From: Microbacterium sp.
GTDB taxonomy: Bacteria; Actinomycetota; Actinomycetes; Actinomycetales; Microbacteriaceae
Assembly (NCBI GenBank): GCA_031277885.1
Contig: JAITLM010000076.1
Location: 39,699-103,698, forward strand
Length of the DNA stretch: 64,000 nt
Direction: 5' to 3'
Below, one piece after another: positions 10,315-18,240 of the stretch. The notes beneath the pieces are model-generated. The model saw only the letters and a list, made by a program, of their open reading frames with translations, searched no databases and was not told the origin of the DNA. Within the stretch, counting starts at the first letter, position 1, and each line of letters begins with the position of its first letter. A program made the translations under genes and the position numbers.

Positions 10315-11715
10315 TCATCCGGTGACCCGCCGGGCCGCGTAGTCAGTGGACGTCATCGACGTCGCGGTGTCGAGCACCGCGAAGTGCTCGGCGATCGCCT
10401 GCATCCGTGCGTCTCCGGACGCCTCGGCGCGGCGCACGGTCTCGCTGTAGCCATCGAGCAGGTGCGCCGGGATCCGCGGATCCGTCCCGTGACCGGCGGC
10501 GAGCGTGCGGCTGATGACGAGGCTGTCCGGGGATCCCGTCCCGTTCGCACTGCCGCCGCCCGCGAGGCCCGCGACCGGATCGTCCGTGTGCCGGACGGCG
10601 ACGCTCAGCACGTCGTCCGGCAGCACGGGTTCGATCGGCGATCCCACCGTGACGACGCCCCGCACGTCGAACTCGCCGGACTGCGCGACCAGCCCCGCGA
10701 TCATGCCGCCCTGCGAGTAGCCCACCAGGTCCACGGGGGTCTCCGCGCTCGCGCCGGCGTCGCGCAGCGCCTCGACCACGGCCCTGGAGGAGTCGGCCTC
10801 GGCGTGCTCCGCGTACATCCGCAGATTCGAGGCGTAGGACCACGGCTCGGCGGCGGACCCGCCACGGGTGCCGTCGATGTAGGCCACGAACCGCTGCGTG
10901 CCGTCCTCCATCCGGTAGGTCTCGACGCGCACCTGTGGGGACCGCCCGGCGGGGATCCGCGACACCGCCCCGGCGAGCGACGCAGGACCGGCCGGGATCG
11001 CGGCGGCGGGGCCGCGGTCGACCACCACATCCCCGGGCCGGGGGCCGACACCCGCCGGGCTGCGCGCATCGGCCATCATCACGAGACCCGGCGCGGGCGC
11101 GAGCGGCGCCGGGCGCACCACGCCGTTCTCCGCCGCGACCGAGGTCATGAGGCGCTGCGCCCCCTGGGCCCACACCCGCGCGTTCCACCCGCGCAGGCCC
11201 TGGAGCAGGAGCAGTGCGGGACTGGATCCGAGCAGGAGCGCGTCGCCCGCGGATCCGGGCGGGGTTCCCGGCGCGCCGGGGACGAAGCCCTCGCCGACAC
11301 CCTGCCGCCAGTTCTGCCGCAGCCGCTCGTCGAGCGCGGACAGTGTCGCGTCGCCGGCCAGGAGCCGCTCCTCACGGCGACGGAGGTCGCGGGCGGCCGC
11401 GACGTCGTCCGCATCGAGCATCGCCCGCCGGGCGCGCAGATCGGCCAGCTCGAAGACGTCGGCCATCGTGCCGATGCCGCCGGCGAGCCGTTCCAGCGCG
11501 TCCCGGACGTCCTGCAGCTGCGTCACGACCGACCACAGCGCGGGGATCCCGCCGGCGAGAGGGACACGATCGACGAGACCGGGGATCGCGAGCAGATCCT
11601 GTCGTGCGTCCGCGACCTTTCCCGCCTCGACGCGCACCCGGCCGGCCGTCGCCCGCAGCAGGTCGGGATCGACGGCGATCACACCGCCGTGCGTGATCTC
11701 GATCTCATCGGCCAT
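10315..11715 (-). CDS. WXG-like N-terminus with alpha/beta-hydrolase domain
   Basis: A 466-residue protein in two parts. Residues 1-140 are helical, with heptad-like stretches (LLRATAGRVRVEAGKVADA; WSVVTQLQDVRDALERLAG) and resemble the WXG100/LXG export heads. A proline/alanine-rich linker follows, and residues 260-466 form an alpha/beta hydrolase: the nucleophile elbow is GYSQGG with Ser334, and Asp378/379 and His409 or His418 are candidates for the rest of the triad. No signal peptide is present, so export, if any, would use a type VII secretion path. The small WXG-like gene starts upstream and ends six bases before this ATG, so the two are co-expressed. I infer a secreted esterase/lipase-like effector; no immunity gene is recognisable. 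Confidence 0.65.
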   Translation of the reverse strand: MADEIEITHGGVIAVDPDLLRATAGRVRVEAGKVADARQDLLAIPGLVDRVPLAGGIPALWSVVTQLQDVRDALERLAGGIGTMADVFELADLRARRAMLDADDVAAARDLRRREERLLAGDATLSALDERLRQNWRQGVGEGFVPGAPGTPPGSAGDALLLGSSPALLLLQGLRGWNARVWAQGAQRLMTSVAAENGVVRPAPLAPAPGLVMMADARSPAGVGPRPGDVVVDRGPAAAIPAGPASLAGAVSRIPAGRSPQVRVETYRMEDGTQRFVAYIDGTRGGSAAEPWSYASNLRMYAEHAEADSSRAVVEALRDAGASAETPVDLVGYSQGGMIAGLVAQSGEFDVRGVVTVGSPIEPVLPDDVLSVAVRHTDDPVAGLAGGGSANGTGSPDSLVISRTLAAGHGTDPRIPAHLLDGYSETVRRAEASGDARMQAIAEHFAVLDTATSMTSTDYAARRVTG

Positions 11716-11721
11716 CCGCGC

Positions 11722-11967
11722 TCACCCCGCCCTCAGCGCCGCTTCGATCGACGGCAGCGACGCGCGTGCGGCGGCGAGCGCCCGCCCCTGGACGTCCAGC
11801 TCCCGCTGCAGGAATGCGACGCTCCTCGCGCGCCAGCCGCAGCCCGCTTCGATCGCCTGCAGTGCGACGGCGGCCGCCTCGAGGCGCTCGCGGGCGCTCT
11901 CGCAGCGCAGCAGGGCCTCGGCGAGCAGCCAGGATCCCGGCGAAGCGTCGGGTGCAATGGTGATCAT
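11722..11967 (-). CDS. Small WXG100-like helical protein
   Basis: An 81-residue protein that is almost entirely alpha-helical by composition: MITIAPDASPGSW, then a leucine/alanine-rich helix, a short break with GCGWRARS, and a second helix ending in AALRAG. The helix-(G)W-R-helix layout is that of WXG100-like partners of polymorphic secreted proteins, although the canonical WxG is replaced by CGW. The open frame extends to 12072, but the proposed ATG at 11967 gives the normal length of this class. It ends six bases before the hydrolase-fusion gene starts, which supports a functional pair. Function not established. Confidence 0.55.
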   Translation of the reverse strand: MITIAPDASPGSWLLAEALLRCESARERLEAAAVALQAIEAGCGWRARSVAFLQRELDVQGRALAAARASLPSIEAALRAG

Positions 11968-12140
11968 GCCCGCCAGCCTGCCGACCGCGGGAGCGCCCCG
12001 GGGGCGGTGCCGCGCAACCCGTGCGGACCAGGAGCGCGCCCCGGCCTGTGGAGGACGGGCCGCCCCGCGCATCGTGGGATCCGATGCCGCGGCGGGAATC
12101 CGCGCGCGGGACGGCGGATCCGGTGCGGCACAATGGAGGG

Positions 12141-12644
12141 ATGACCGAGTCGGATCCGTTCCGCGTCATCTTCGTATGCACGGGGAACATCTGCCGGTCC
12201 CCGATGGCGGAGGTGGTCTTCCGCGACATCGCGGCGAAGCAGGGCCTCGGCGACCGGATCGTCTCGACGAGCGCCGGAACGGGCGACTGGCACGTGGGCG
12301 AGCAGGCCGACAGCCGCACGATCGACGCCCTCGCCCGGCGCGGCTACGACGGGACCAAGCACCGCGCACGCCAGTTCACCTACGACTCCTTCACCGGGAA
12401 CGACCTCGTCGTGGCCCTGGACCGCACGCATGAGCGGATCCTGAAGCAGTGGGCGCGCGACGAGTCCGAGGAGGGCAAGGTGACCCTGCTGCTCTCGTTC
12501 GAGCACAACCCGTCGGTGCTGGATGTGCCGGACCCCTACTACGCCGACGCCCGGGTGTTCGATGAGGTGCTCGGTATGATCGAGAGCGCGAGCCACGGCC
12601 TCTTCCGTCAGCTCGAACCCGCCATCCGACCGTCACGTCCGTGA
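12141..12644 (+). CDS. Low-molecular-weight protein-tyrosine phosphatase
   Basis: A 167-residue cytoplasmic phosphatase. The P-loop CX5R signature is FVCTGNICRS, with the nucleophilic cysteine at 13 and arginine at 19, and the general-acid loop is DPYYADA, close to the C terminus. Length and motifs are normal for the LMW-PTP family (PtpA/Wzb-like), which dephosphorylates protein tyrosine residues or arsenate-related substrates; the DPYY loop fits a true phosphatase rather than an arsenate reductase. The ATG at 12141 follows CACAAT by six bases, and the intervening GGAGGG touches the ATG, so the message may be leaderless. The next gene, purB, starts 41 bases after its stop. Confidence 0.93.
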   Translation: MTESDPFRVIFVCTGNICRSPMAEVVFRDIAAKQGLGDRIVSTSAGTGDWHVGEQADSRTIDALARRGYDGTKHRARQFTYDSFTGNDLVVALDRTHERILKQWARDESEEGKVTLLLSFEHNPSVLDVPDPYYADARVFDEVLGMIESASHGLFRQLEPAIRPSRP

Positions 12645-12685
12645 CACCGGCGGTCCGGATCCACGACTCTTCCCGGAGGACCCCC

Positions 12686-14062
12686 GTGACCGCCTCGCTC
12701 CCCGTGCAGCCCCTCAGCCCGCTCGACGGCCGCTACCGCGCCGCGGTCGCTCCGCTCGCCGACTACCTCTCCGAGGCAGGGCTCAACCGCGCCCGCGTCG
12801 AGGTCGAGGTGGAGTGGCTGATCGCGCTCACCGACCGCGCGCTGTTCGGCACCTCTCCCCTCGCCGACGCCGACAAGGCGCGCCTGCGCGGCCTCTACCG
12901 CGACTTCGGCCAGGCCGAGATCGACTGGCTCGCCGAGAAGGAGGCGGTAACCCGTCACGACGTGAAGGCCGTCGAGTACCTCGTCCGCGACCGCCTGTCG
13001 GCGCTGGGCCTGGACGCGATCGCCGAGCTCACCCACTTCGCCTGCACGAGCGAGGACATCAACTCCGCCTCCTACGCGCTGACCGTCAAGCGCGCGGTCG
13101 AGCGCGTGTGGCTGCCCGCCCTGCAGGACGTGATCGCCAAGCTCCGCGAGCTCGCCGTCGAGCACGCCGACGCCGCGATGCTGTCGCGCACCCACGGACA
13201 GCCCGCGACGCCCTCCACCATGGGCAAGGAGCTCGCCGTGTTCGCCTGGCGCCTGGAGCGCGTGGTCACGCGGATCGAAGGATCCGAGTACCTCGCGAAG
13301 TTCTCCGGCGCGACCGGCACCTGGTCGGCGCATCTCGCCGCCGAGCCCGACGCCGACTGGCCGCGCATCGCCCGCGAGTACATCGAGGGCCTCGGGATCG
13401 ACTTCAACATCCTCACCACGCAGATCGAGTCGCACGACTGGCAGGTCGAGCTGTACGACCACGTCCGTCACGCGGGCGGGATCCTGCACAACCTCGCGAC
13501 CGACATCTGGACCTACATCTCGCTCGGCTACTTCGCCCAGATCCCCGTCGCAGGCGCGACCGGGTCCTCGACCATGCCGCACAAGATCAACCCGATCCGC
13601 TTCGAGAACGCCGAGGCCAACCTGGAGCTCTCCGGCGCCCTGCTCGGATCCCTGTCGCAGACGCTCGTCACGAGCCGCCTGCAGCGCGACCTCACGGACT
13701 CGACCACGCAGCGCAACATCGGCGTCGCGTTCGGGCACTCCCTGCTCGCCCTGGACAACCTGCGTCGCGGCCTCACCGAGATCTCGCTCTCGCGCGATGT
13801 GCTGCTCGCCGACCTCGACACGAACTGGGAGGTGCTCGGCGAGGCGATCCAGACGGTGATCCGCGCCGAGGTCGTCGCGGGGCGCTCCACGATCCAGGAT
13901 CCGTACGCGCTGCTGAAGGAGCTCACCCGCGGTCACCGCGTGGGCGCCGCGGAGCTCGCCGCGTTCGTGCAGGGACTGGAGATCGGCGACGCCGCGAAGC
14001 AGCGCCTGCTGGCTCTCACTCCGGCGACCTACGTGGGACTCGCGGAGACGCTCGCGAAGTAG
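12686..14062 (+). CDS. purB: Adenylosuccinate lyase
   Basis: A 458-residue enzyme of the fumarase/aspartase superfamily. It cleaves fumarate from SAICAR in de novo purine synthesis and from adenylosuccinate in AMP synthesis. The superfamily signature is SSTMPHKINP; the first catalytic region TSEDINSASYAL and the histidine region LSRTHGQPATPSTMGKE are both intact. I choose the GTG at 12686, preceded by GGAGGA with five bases between; an upstream ATG-like start at 12641 overlaps the phosphatase stop and lacks such a site. Length is normal for PurB of the longer (E. coli-like) type. Housekeeping gene; cotranscription with the phosphatase gene is possible. Confidence 0.96.
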   Translation: MTASLPVQPLSPLDGRYRAAVAPLADYLSEAGLNRARVEVEVEWLIALTDRALFGTSPLADADKARLRGLYRDFGQAEIDWLAEKEAVTRHDVKAVEYLVRDRLSALGLDAIAELTHFACTSEDINSASYALTVKRAVERVWLPALQDVIAKLRELAVEHADAAMLSRTHGQPATPSTMGKELAVFAWRLERVVTRIEGSEYLAKFSGATGTWSAHLAAEPDADWPRIAREYIEGLGIDFNILTTQIESHDWQVELYDHVRHAGGILHNLATDIWTYISLGYFAQIPVAGATGSSTMPHKINPIRFENAEANLELSGALLGSLSQTLVTSRLQRDLTDSTTQRNIGVAFGHSLLALDNLRRGLTEISLSRDVLLADLDTNWEVLGEAIQTVIRAEVVAGRSTIQDPYALLKELTRGHRVGAAELAAFVQGLEIGDAAKQRLLALTPATYVGLAETLAK

Positions 14063-14066
14063 CCGC

Positions 14067-14468
14067 ATGGACAGCGCAGGGCTCTCGGCCACGCGTCTCG
14101 CGCGCCGCAGAGCGGGCGCGCGCTACGCGATCGACGAGGTGGACGACGTCCTCGACGAGTGCGCCGCGACCCTGCGCTCCTGGGAGCAGGGCCGCCCTGG
14201 CGCCCTCTCCGCGGAGTCGGTCGTGCTCGCGCAGTTCACGGACGTCCCGCTGCACGGCGAGGGCTACGAGGCGGATGCCGTCGACGAGCTGCTGGATGCG
14301 GTCGCGGATCGGCTCCGTGCGTACGCCGGCCCTTCCGCGGCCGCGTCGGGCGCGCCGCTCCCGGGCGATCGCCCGCGCTGGCTCACCCTCGGGATCCGCG
14401 GCATCGGCGTCCTGGCGGCCGTGGCGACCGCGGCGATGATCGCGATGCGGATGCTCGGCAAGGACTGA
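14067..14468 (+). CDS. Tail-anchored DivIVA-like protein
   Basis: A 133-residue protein containing two copies of a DivIVA-type turn-helix: YAIDEVDDVLDECAATLRSW (about 20-39) and YEADAVDELLDAVADRLRAY (about 67-86). In DivIVA proteins this motif, aromatic-x-x-x-x-VD-x-x-LD, starts the coiled coil. A short Pro/Ala linker is followed by a single membrane span near the C terminus and the tail MRMLGKD. The ATG lies four bases after the purB stop, without a good Shine-Dalgarno, so coupling to purB is likely. It is probably an adaptor placing something at the membrane during cell-wall growth; that role is inferred from the motif only. Confidence 0.6.
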   Translation: MDSAGLSATRLARRRAGARYAIDEVDDVLDECAATLRSWEQGRPGALSAESVVLAQFTDVPLHGEGYEADAVDELLDAVADRLRAYAGPSAAASGAPLPGDRPRWLTLGIRGIGVLAAVATAAMIAMRMLGKD

Positions 14469-14529
14469 CGTCGCGCGCCGCACCGCGAGCCGCGAAGGGG
14501 CCGCGCCGCGGGATCCGGCGGGGAAGGCC

Positions 14530-15942
14530 TCAGGCGTGATCGCCCGCGCGGTCCTTCGGCATCGCGAAGACCGCGATCAGCACGAGCGCCGCGGTCACGG
14601 CGGCCGCGATGAACACCCACGTCGAGGCGCGCACGACCGTGGCCGGGTCGCCGGATCCGGCGCCCGACGCGATGACGGCGTTCGAGATCGCGCCGAACAC
14701 GGCGACGCCCACGGCGCTGCCCGCGGAACGCGCGAACGTGTTCATGCCGGTCACCGCACCCCGCTCGCCCCAGCCGACCGAGGCCTGCGCGACGATGAGG
14801 GTGGGCGCCGCCGTCCAGCCCAGGCCGAAGCCGATCACGAAGGCGACCCCCGCGAGCGCGTACGCGTTCGGGTACGGTCCGATGAACGCCAGCCCGATCG
14901 CGCCGACCGTCGCGATCGACGCTCCGAGCAGCGCGGTGAATCGGAATCCGTGCCGCAGGTAGAGCCGCCCCGCGTTGGCGGCGGAGAGCGGCCACCCCAG
15001 GGTCAGGGCCGCCACGGCGAGCCCCGCGAGTAGCGGCGGCACCGCGATCGCGCCCTGCAGGTAGGCCGGCGCGAAGCTCGTGATGCCCGTCAGCAGCGCG
15101 CCGATCGCGAGCGACGCGAGCGTCGTGGTGAGGATGAGGCGGCGCGAGATCAGCCGCAGGTCGATGATCGGCTCGGCCGCACGGCGCTCCACGAACGCGA
15201 ACACCACGAGGGCGATCGCCCCGCCGAGGAAGCAGGCCAGGCTCGGCGCCGACAGCCAGGCCCAGGCGTTCCCGCCCTCGAGCACGCCGACGATGATCGC
15301 CGTGAGGCCGATCGTCAGCAGCACCGCGCCCGTGTAGTCGATCCGGTGCCGGCGCTTCTCGATCTGCTCGTGGAAGTGGCGCAGCAGCATCCAGGCCGCG
15401 ATCAGGCACAGCGGGATGTTGATGAAGAAGATCAGCCGCCAGGCGTCGAACTGCGCGAACACACCGCCCAGCGCCGGACCGACCACGGACGACAGCGCCC
15501 AGACGCTCGCGATGTATCCCTGCACGACCGCCCGCTCGGACAGCGTGTAGATGTCGCCGACGATGGTCGCGACCATCGGGCCCACGGCCCCCGCGCCCAG
15601 GCCCTGCAGGAGCCGGAAGAGGATGAGCGACGGCATGCTCCACGCGAGGCCGCACAGGATGGATCCGAGGAGGAACAGCGCGATGCCGATCAGCACGATC
15701 GGCTTGCGGCCGACCGTGTCCGCGAGCTTGGAGTAGATCGGCACGCTCACCGCCTGCGCGAGCAGGTAGATCGAGAACAGCCACGGGAACTGCTGATAGC
15801 TGCCGAGATCGCGCACCACGCTCGGCACCGCGGTCGCGAGGATCGTGGCGTCCATCGCGATGAGGCCCATCGCGAGCATGAGCGAGAGCAGCACCGGCCC
15901 GCGCTCGGAGCGGAAGCCCACGGAGGCGCGGTCGATCGTCAT
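14530..15942 (-). CDS. MFS drug exporter, DHA2 (EmrB/QacA) family
   Basis: A 470-residue inner-membrane antiporter with about 14 hydrophobic spans. Markers are LMLAMGLIAMDATILATAV in span 1 (the D-TI pattern of DHA2 antiporters), LADTVGRKP in loop 2-3, and RLLQGLGAGAVGP, the motif C-like segment. It should export hydrophobic or cationic drugs in exchange for protons. The frame is open to 16098, but the ATG at 15942, preceded by AAGGTGAG, starts just before the first span; the upstream extension is proline/threonine-rich antisense of the neighbouring gene. It follows the acidic-tail membrane protein gene by 52 bases. The usual TetR/MarR partner is not adjacent. Confidence 0.88.
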   Translation of the reverse strand: MTIDRASVGFRSERGPVLLSLMLAMGLIAMDATILATAVPSVVRDLGSYQQFPWLFSIYLLAQAVSVPIYSKLADTVGRKPIVLIGIALFLLGSILCGLAWSMPSLILFRLLQGLGAGAVGPMVATIVGDIYTLSERAVVQGYIASVWALSSVVGPALGGVFAQFDAWRLIFFINIPLCLIAAWMLLRHFHEQIEKRRHRIDYTGAVLLTIGLTAIIVGVLEGGNAWAWLSAPSLACFLGGAIALVVFAFVERRAAEPIIDLRLISRRLILTTTLASLAIGALLTGITSFAPAYLQGAIAVPPLLAGLAVAALTLGWPLSAANAGRLYLRHGFRFTALLGASIATVGAIGLAFIGPYPNAYALAGVAFVIGFGLGWTAAPTLIVAQASVGWGERGAVTGMNTFARSAGSAVGVAVFGAISNAVIASGAGSGDPATVVRASTWVFIAAAVTAALVLIAVFAMPKDRAGDHA

Positions 15943-15994
15943 GCTCACCTTCGTCACAAGCCGGGTGGGGGGCGGGCTATTCCCGGCCCGCCCG

Positions 15995-16450
15995 TCAGGA
16001 GGCGGTGGGCGACCCGGATCCCGAGGCGTCGTCGGCGTCGTCGGCGTCGTCGGCCTCGGATCCGACGGCGGGTTCGTCGGTCCCGGCCGATCCCGCATCC
16101 GCGGCAGCGGCGGCTCCCGCGGCGTCCTGCTGACCGGCGACGGACTCGTCGGCGGCGTCGTAGAGCACGGGACGGTCGTGCGTCTTCGTGAAGTCCGACG
16201 GGTCGACGGCGAGGATCAGGATCGACAGGATCAGCAGGGCGGCGATGAAGATCCCGCCCGTCACGATGAACGCGAGGTTCCACGGCGGGATGGCGCCGTA
16301 GGTGCCCTTGTCGACCATGCGCATGACCTTGTCGGTGAACGCGCCCGTGGCGATCAGCGTCACGACTCCGGCGAAGAGGCCGCACAGCAGCGACAGGCCG
16401 ACCAGCTGCAACGGTCGGAACAGATCCCTGCGCCTGGTCTTCTCGGTCAT
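15995..16450 (-). CDS. Small membrane protein with acidic C-terminal tail
   Basis: A 151-residue protein with a basic start (MTEKTRRRDLFRP), two hydrophobic spans (roughly 14-40 and 61-85) and a long acidic, alanine-rich tail containing DDADDADDASGSG at the end. The tail is low complexity and probably disordered. The ATG overlaps the stop of the upstream membrane-protein gene (ATGA), so the two are made together. I do not recognise a family with a known function; the pair is typical of actinobacterial genomes and may act in the envelope. Confidence 0.75.
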   Translation of the reverse strand: MTEKTRRRDLFRPLQLVGLSLLCGLFAGVVTLIATGAFTDKVMRMVDKGTYGAIPPWNLAFIVTGGIFIAALLILSILILAVDPSDFTKTHDRPVLYDAADESVAGQQDAAGAAAAADAGSAGTDEPAVGSEADDADDADDASGSGSPTAS

Positions 16451-17115
16451 GCGGATCCTTCGTTCTCGGCCGGCGCCGTGCCGGCGGTTTCGGTGCCGGC
16501 ACCAGCGGTGCGGGCACGAGGGCTGAGCCCTGCGATGCCGAGGAAGACCGCCACGATGGCGGCGTAGGCGCCGAAGATCCCGACGGCCAGGGTGATCCCG
16601 GTCAGCGTGAACGAGCCGGCCTCGGCGATGGAGTAGTTGAGCGCGTAGGTCGTCGGCACGCACAGCAGGCCGACGGCGAGAGCGAACCCCAGCGATCCGA
16701 TCAGGATCGCATCGCGGGCCCCGTCGGCGACGACGGCCGGCGCGGTCCCGGCGCGGGCCTGGCGGCGGGCGCGAATCCCGGCGATGAGTTCGACGAGACC
16801 GCCGAGCGCGCCCCACGCGATCACGACGACGAAGAACAGCGGGGTCGTGCGCCAGGCGGGGATGCTGCCTGCCATGCCCGTGAGGATCGCGATCGCCGCG
16901 AGCAGCACGTACGGCCAGCGCCACCCCGAGGGCGCGACGAGCCAGGCGGCGAGCATGTGGATGAGCGCGGTGACCAGGGCGAACCCGCTGAACACCGAGA
17001 GCCCCACGACCGCGGAGTGGTTCGCGGAGAAGGTGATCATGAGCGCCGCGACCGCGGCGAAGGCGGCGCGCGCGAGCTGCACGTGGCGCAGCTGGAACGT
17101 GCGGGTGGCGGGCAT
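16447..17115 (-). CDS. Six-span membrane protein of unknown function
   Basis: A 222-residue integral membrane protein with about six hydrophobic segments. It begins MPATRTFQLRHVQLARAAF, a segment that enters the membrane at once, and has a charged loop (GIRARRQARAGTAP) in the middle and a disordered, threonine/alanine-rich end. No enzyme motif is visible. The ATG at 17115 is chosen because the upstream extension (to 17169) is arginine-rich and lacks a start signal. The stop overlaps the ATG of the acidic-tail protein, so they form an operon, possibly with the DHA2 exporter gene further on. Function unknown. Confidence 0.75.
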   Translation of the reverse strand: MPATRTFQLRHVQLARAAFAAVAALMITFSANHSAVVGLSVFSGFALVTALIHMLAAWLVAPSGWRWPYVLLAAIAILTGMAGSIPAWRTTPLFFVVVIAWGALGGLVELIAGIRARRQARAGTAPAVVADGARDAILIGSLGFALAVGLLCVPTTYALNYSIAEAGSFTLTGITLAVGIFGAYAAIVAVFLGIAGLSPRARTAGAGTETAGTAPAENEGSA

Positions 17116-17238
17116 GACGGATCCTCGGGTCCCTGTGCTTCGTCCCCGTCGAGCGGCCTCGGCGACCAAGCCTCAGCAGTCGCTCCGACGGGTTCTCGGT
17201 CCGCCCCGATGGACGGGCGGACCCTGCCAGTCTACGCG
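17116..17238 (-). promoter_or_regulatory. Promoter and structured 5' leader of membrane operon
   Basis: On the minus strand a -10-like GTAGACT lies near 17228-17234 and leaves a leader of about 100 bases before the ATG at 17115. The leader contains complementary segments CGTCGGAGCG and CGCTCGACG around a GC-rich inner hairpin (GGTCGCC...). I could not match it to a known riboswitch class. Confidence 0.35.
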
Positions 17239-17245
17239 CGGGATC

Positions 17246-18223
17246 CTAGGCGCCCGCTCGGGAGCCGAGCTCCGACGCATCCGGATCCGGATCGCCGGCC
17301 CGAGGCTCCGGATCCGGATCCTCGGCGGTGCGGCCGTTCCTCCGCCGCGGCTGCAGCTCGCTGAGCAGGGTGCCCGCGATGATGAGGGCCGCCCCGAGGA
17401 TCGCGAGCGGCGGGATCCGCTCGCCTGCGATGCGCCCGACCACGCCCGCCCATACGGGCTCGCCGGTGTAGATGATGGTGGCGCGCGTCGCGGAGACCGA
17501 ACGCTGCGCCCAGTTCATGGTGAGCTGGATCAGGCCGCTCGCGAGGCCCATGCCGATACCGGCGAACAGCCACACCGGGTCGAAGGCGGGGATGCTCTCG
17601 CCGACGGCGGGCATGGTCGCGAAGCCGAGGAGCGACGCGGTGAGCAGCTGCACGACGGTGAGCCGCCCCACGTCGAATCGCCGGCCGAACAGGCTGATCA
17701 GGATGATCTCGCCCGCGATCGGCAGGGTGCTGACGAGCGTGAGGATCTCGCCCTCGCCGAGGTGGATCCCGCGGGATCCGATGCCCGCCACCAGCAGCAG
17801 GCCGATGAACGCCAGTCCCGCGCCGACGAGGGTGAGCGCGCGCGGGGGCTTGCGCAGCACGAGCCACTGCAGCAGCGGCACGAGCGGCACGTAGAACGCG
17901 GTCATGAACGCGCTGGTGCTGGAGTCGATCGTCTGCAGTCCCGCGGTCTGCAGGCCGTAGCCGCCGTAGATCGCGGCGCCGATGGCCGCGCCCGCGCCGA
18001 TCTCGCGCCACGTGATGCCGCGCAGCGAACGCCAGAAGATCGCCGCGGCGAACAGCGCGGCGGCGAGGAACCGGAACCCGACGAAGAACCACGGCCCGGA
18101 GTGCTGCATCGCGGTGTGCACGACGAGGAAGGTGCCGCCCCAGATGACGGTGATCCCGACGAGGGCCCACTCCTGGACGGACAGCCCCAGGACGCGACGG
18201 GAGGAGGGCTGGTTCACGGTCAT
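17246..18223 (-). CDS. EamA/DMT-family exporter
   Basis: A 325-residue drug/metabolite transporter with ten predicted spans arranged as two EamA repeats (about 20-145 and 160-285). Typical segments are ITVIWGGTFLVVHTAM in span 1, DSSTSAFMTAFYVPLVPLL at the end of the first repeat, and VSATRATIIYTGEPVWAG in the second. Such proteins export amino acids or other small metabolites. The tail is rich in acidic and proline residues (DPDPEPRAGDPDPDASE). The ATG at 18223 touches a -10-like TAGCGT (18229-18224); the GTG two codons later, at 18217, lies exactly six bases after that box and is probably the real, leaderless start. Confidence 0.85.
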   Translation of the reverse strand: MTVNQPSSRRVLGLSVQEWALVGITVIWGGTFLVVHTAMQHSGPWFFVGFRFLAAALFAAAIFWRSLRGITWREIGAGAAIGAAIYGGYGLQTAGLQTIDSSTSAFMTAFYVPLVPLLQWLVLRKPPRALTLVGAGLAFIGLLLVAGIGSRGIHLGEGEILTLVSTLPIAGEIILISLFGRRFDVGRLTVVQLLTASLLGFATMPAVGESIPAFDPVWLFAGIGMGLASGLIQLTMNWAQRSVSATRATIIYTGEPVWAGVVGRIAGERIPPLAILGAALIIAGTLLSELQPRRRNGRTAEDPDPEPRAGDPDPDASELGSRAGA

Positions 18224-18229
18224 ACGCTA
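18218..18229 (-). promoter_or_regulatory. Probable leaderless promoter of EamA gene
   Basis: TAGCGT at 18229-18224 on the minus strand is followed by the six bases ATGACC and a GTG at 18217. The spacing matches the other leaderless starts in the window, so translation likely begins at the GTG. Confidence 0.45.
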
Positions 18230-18240
18230 GCGGTCAGCGG

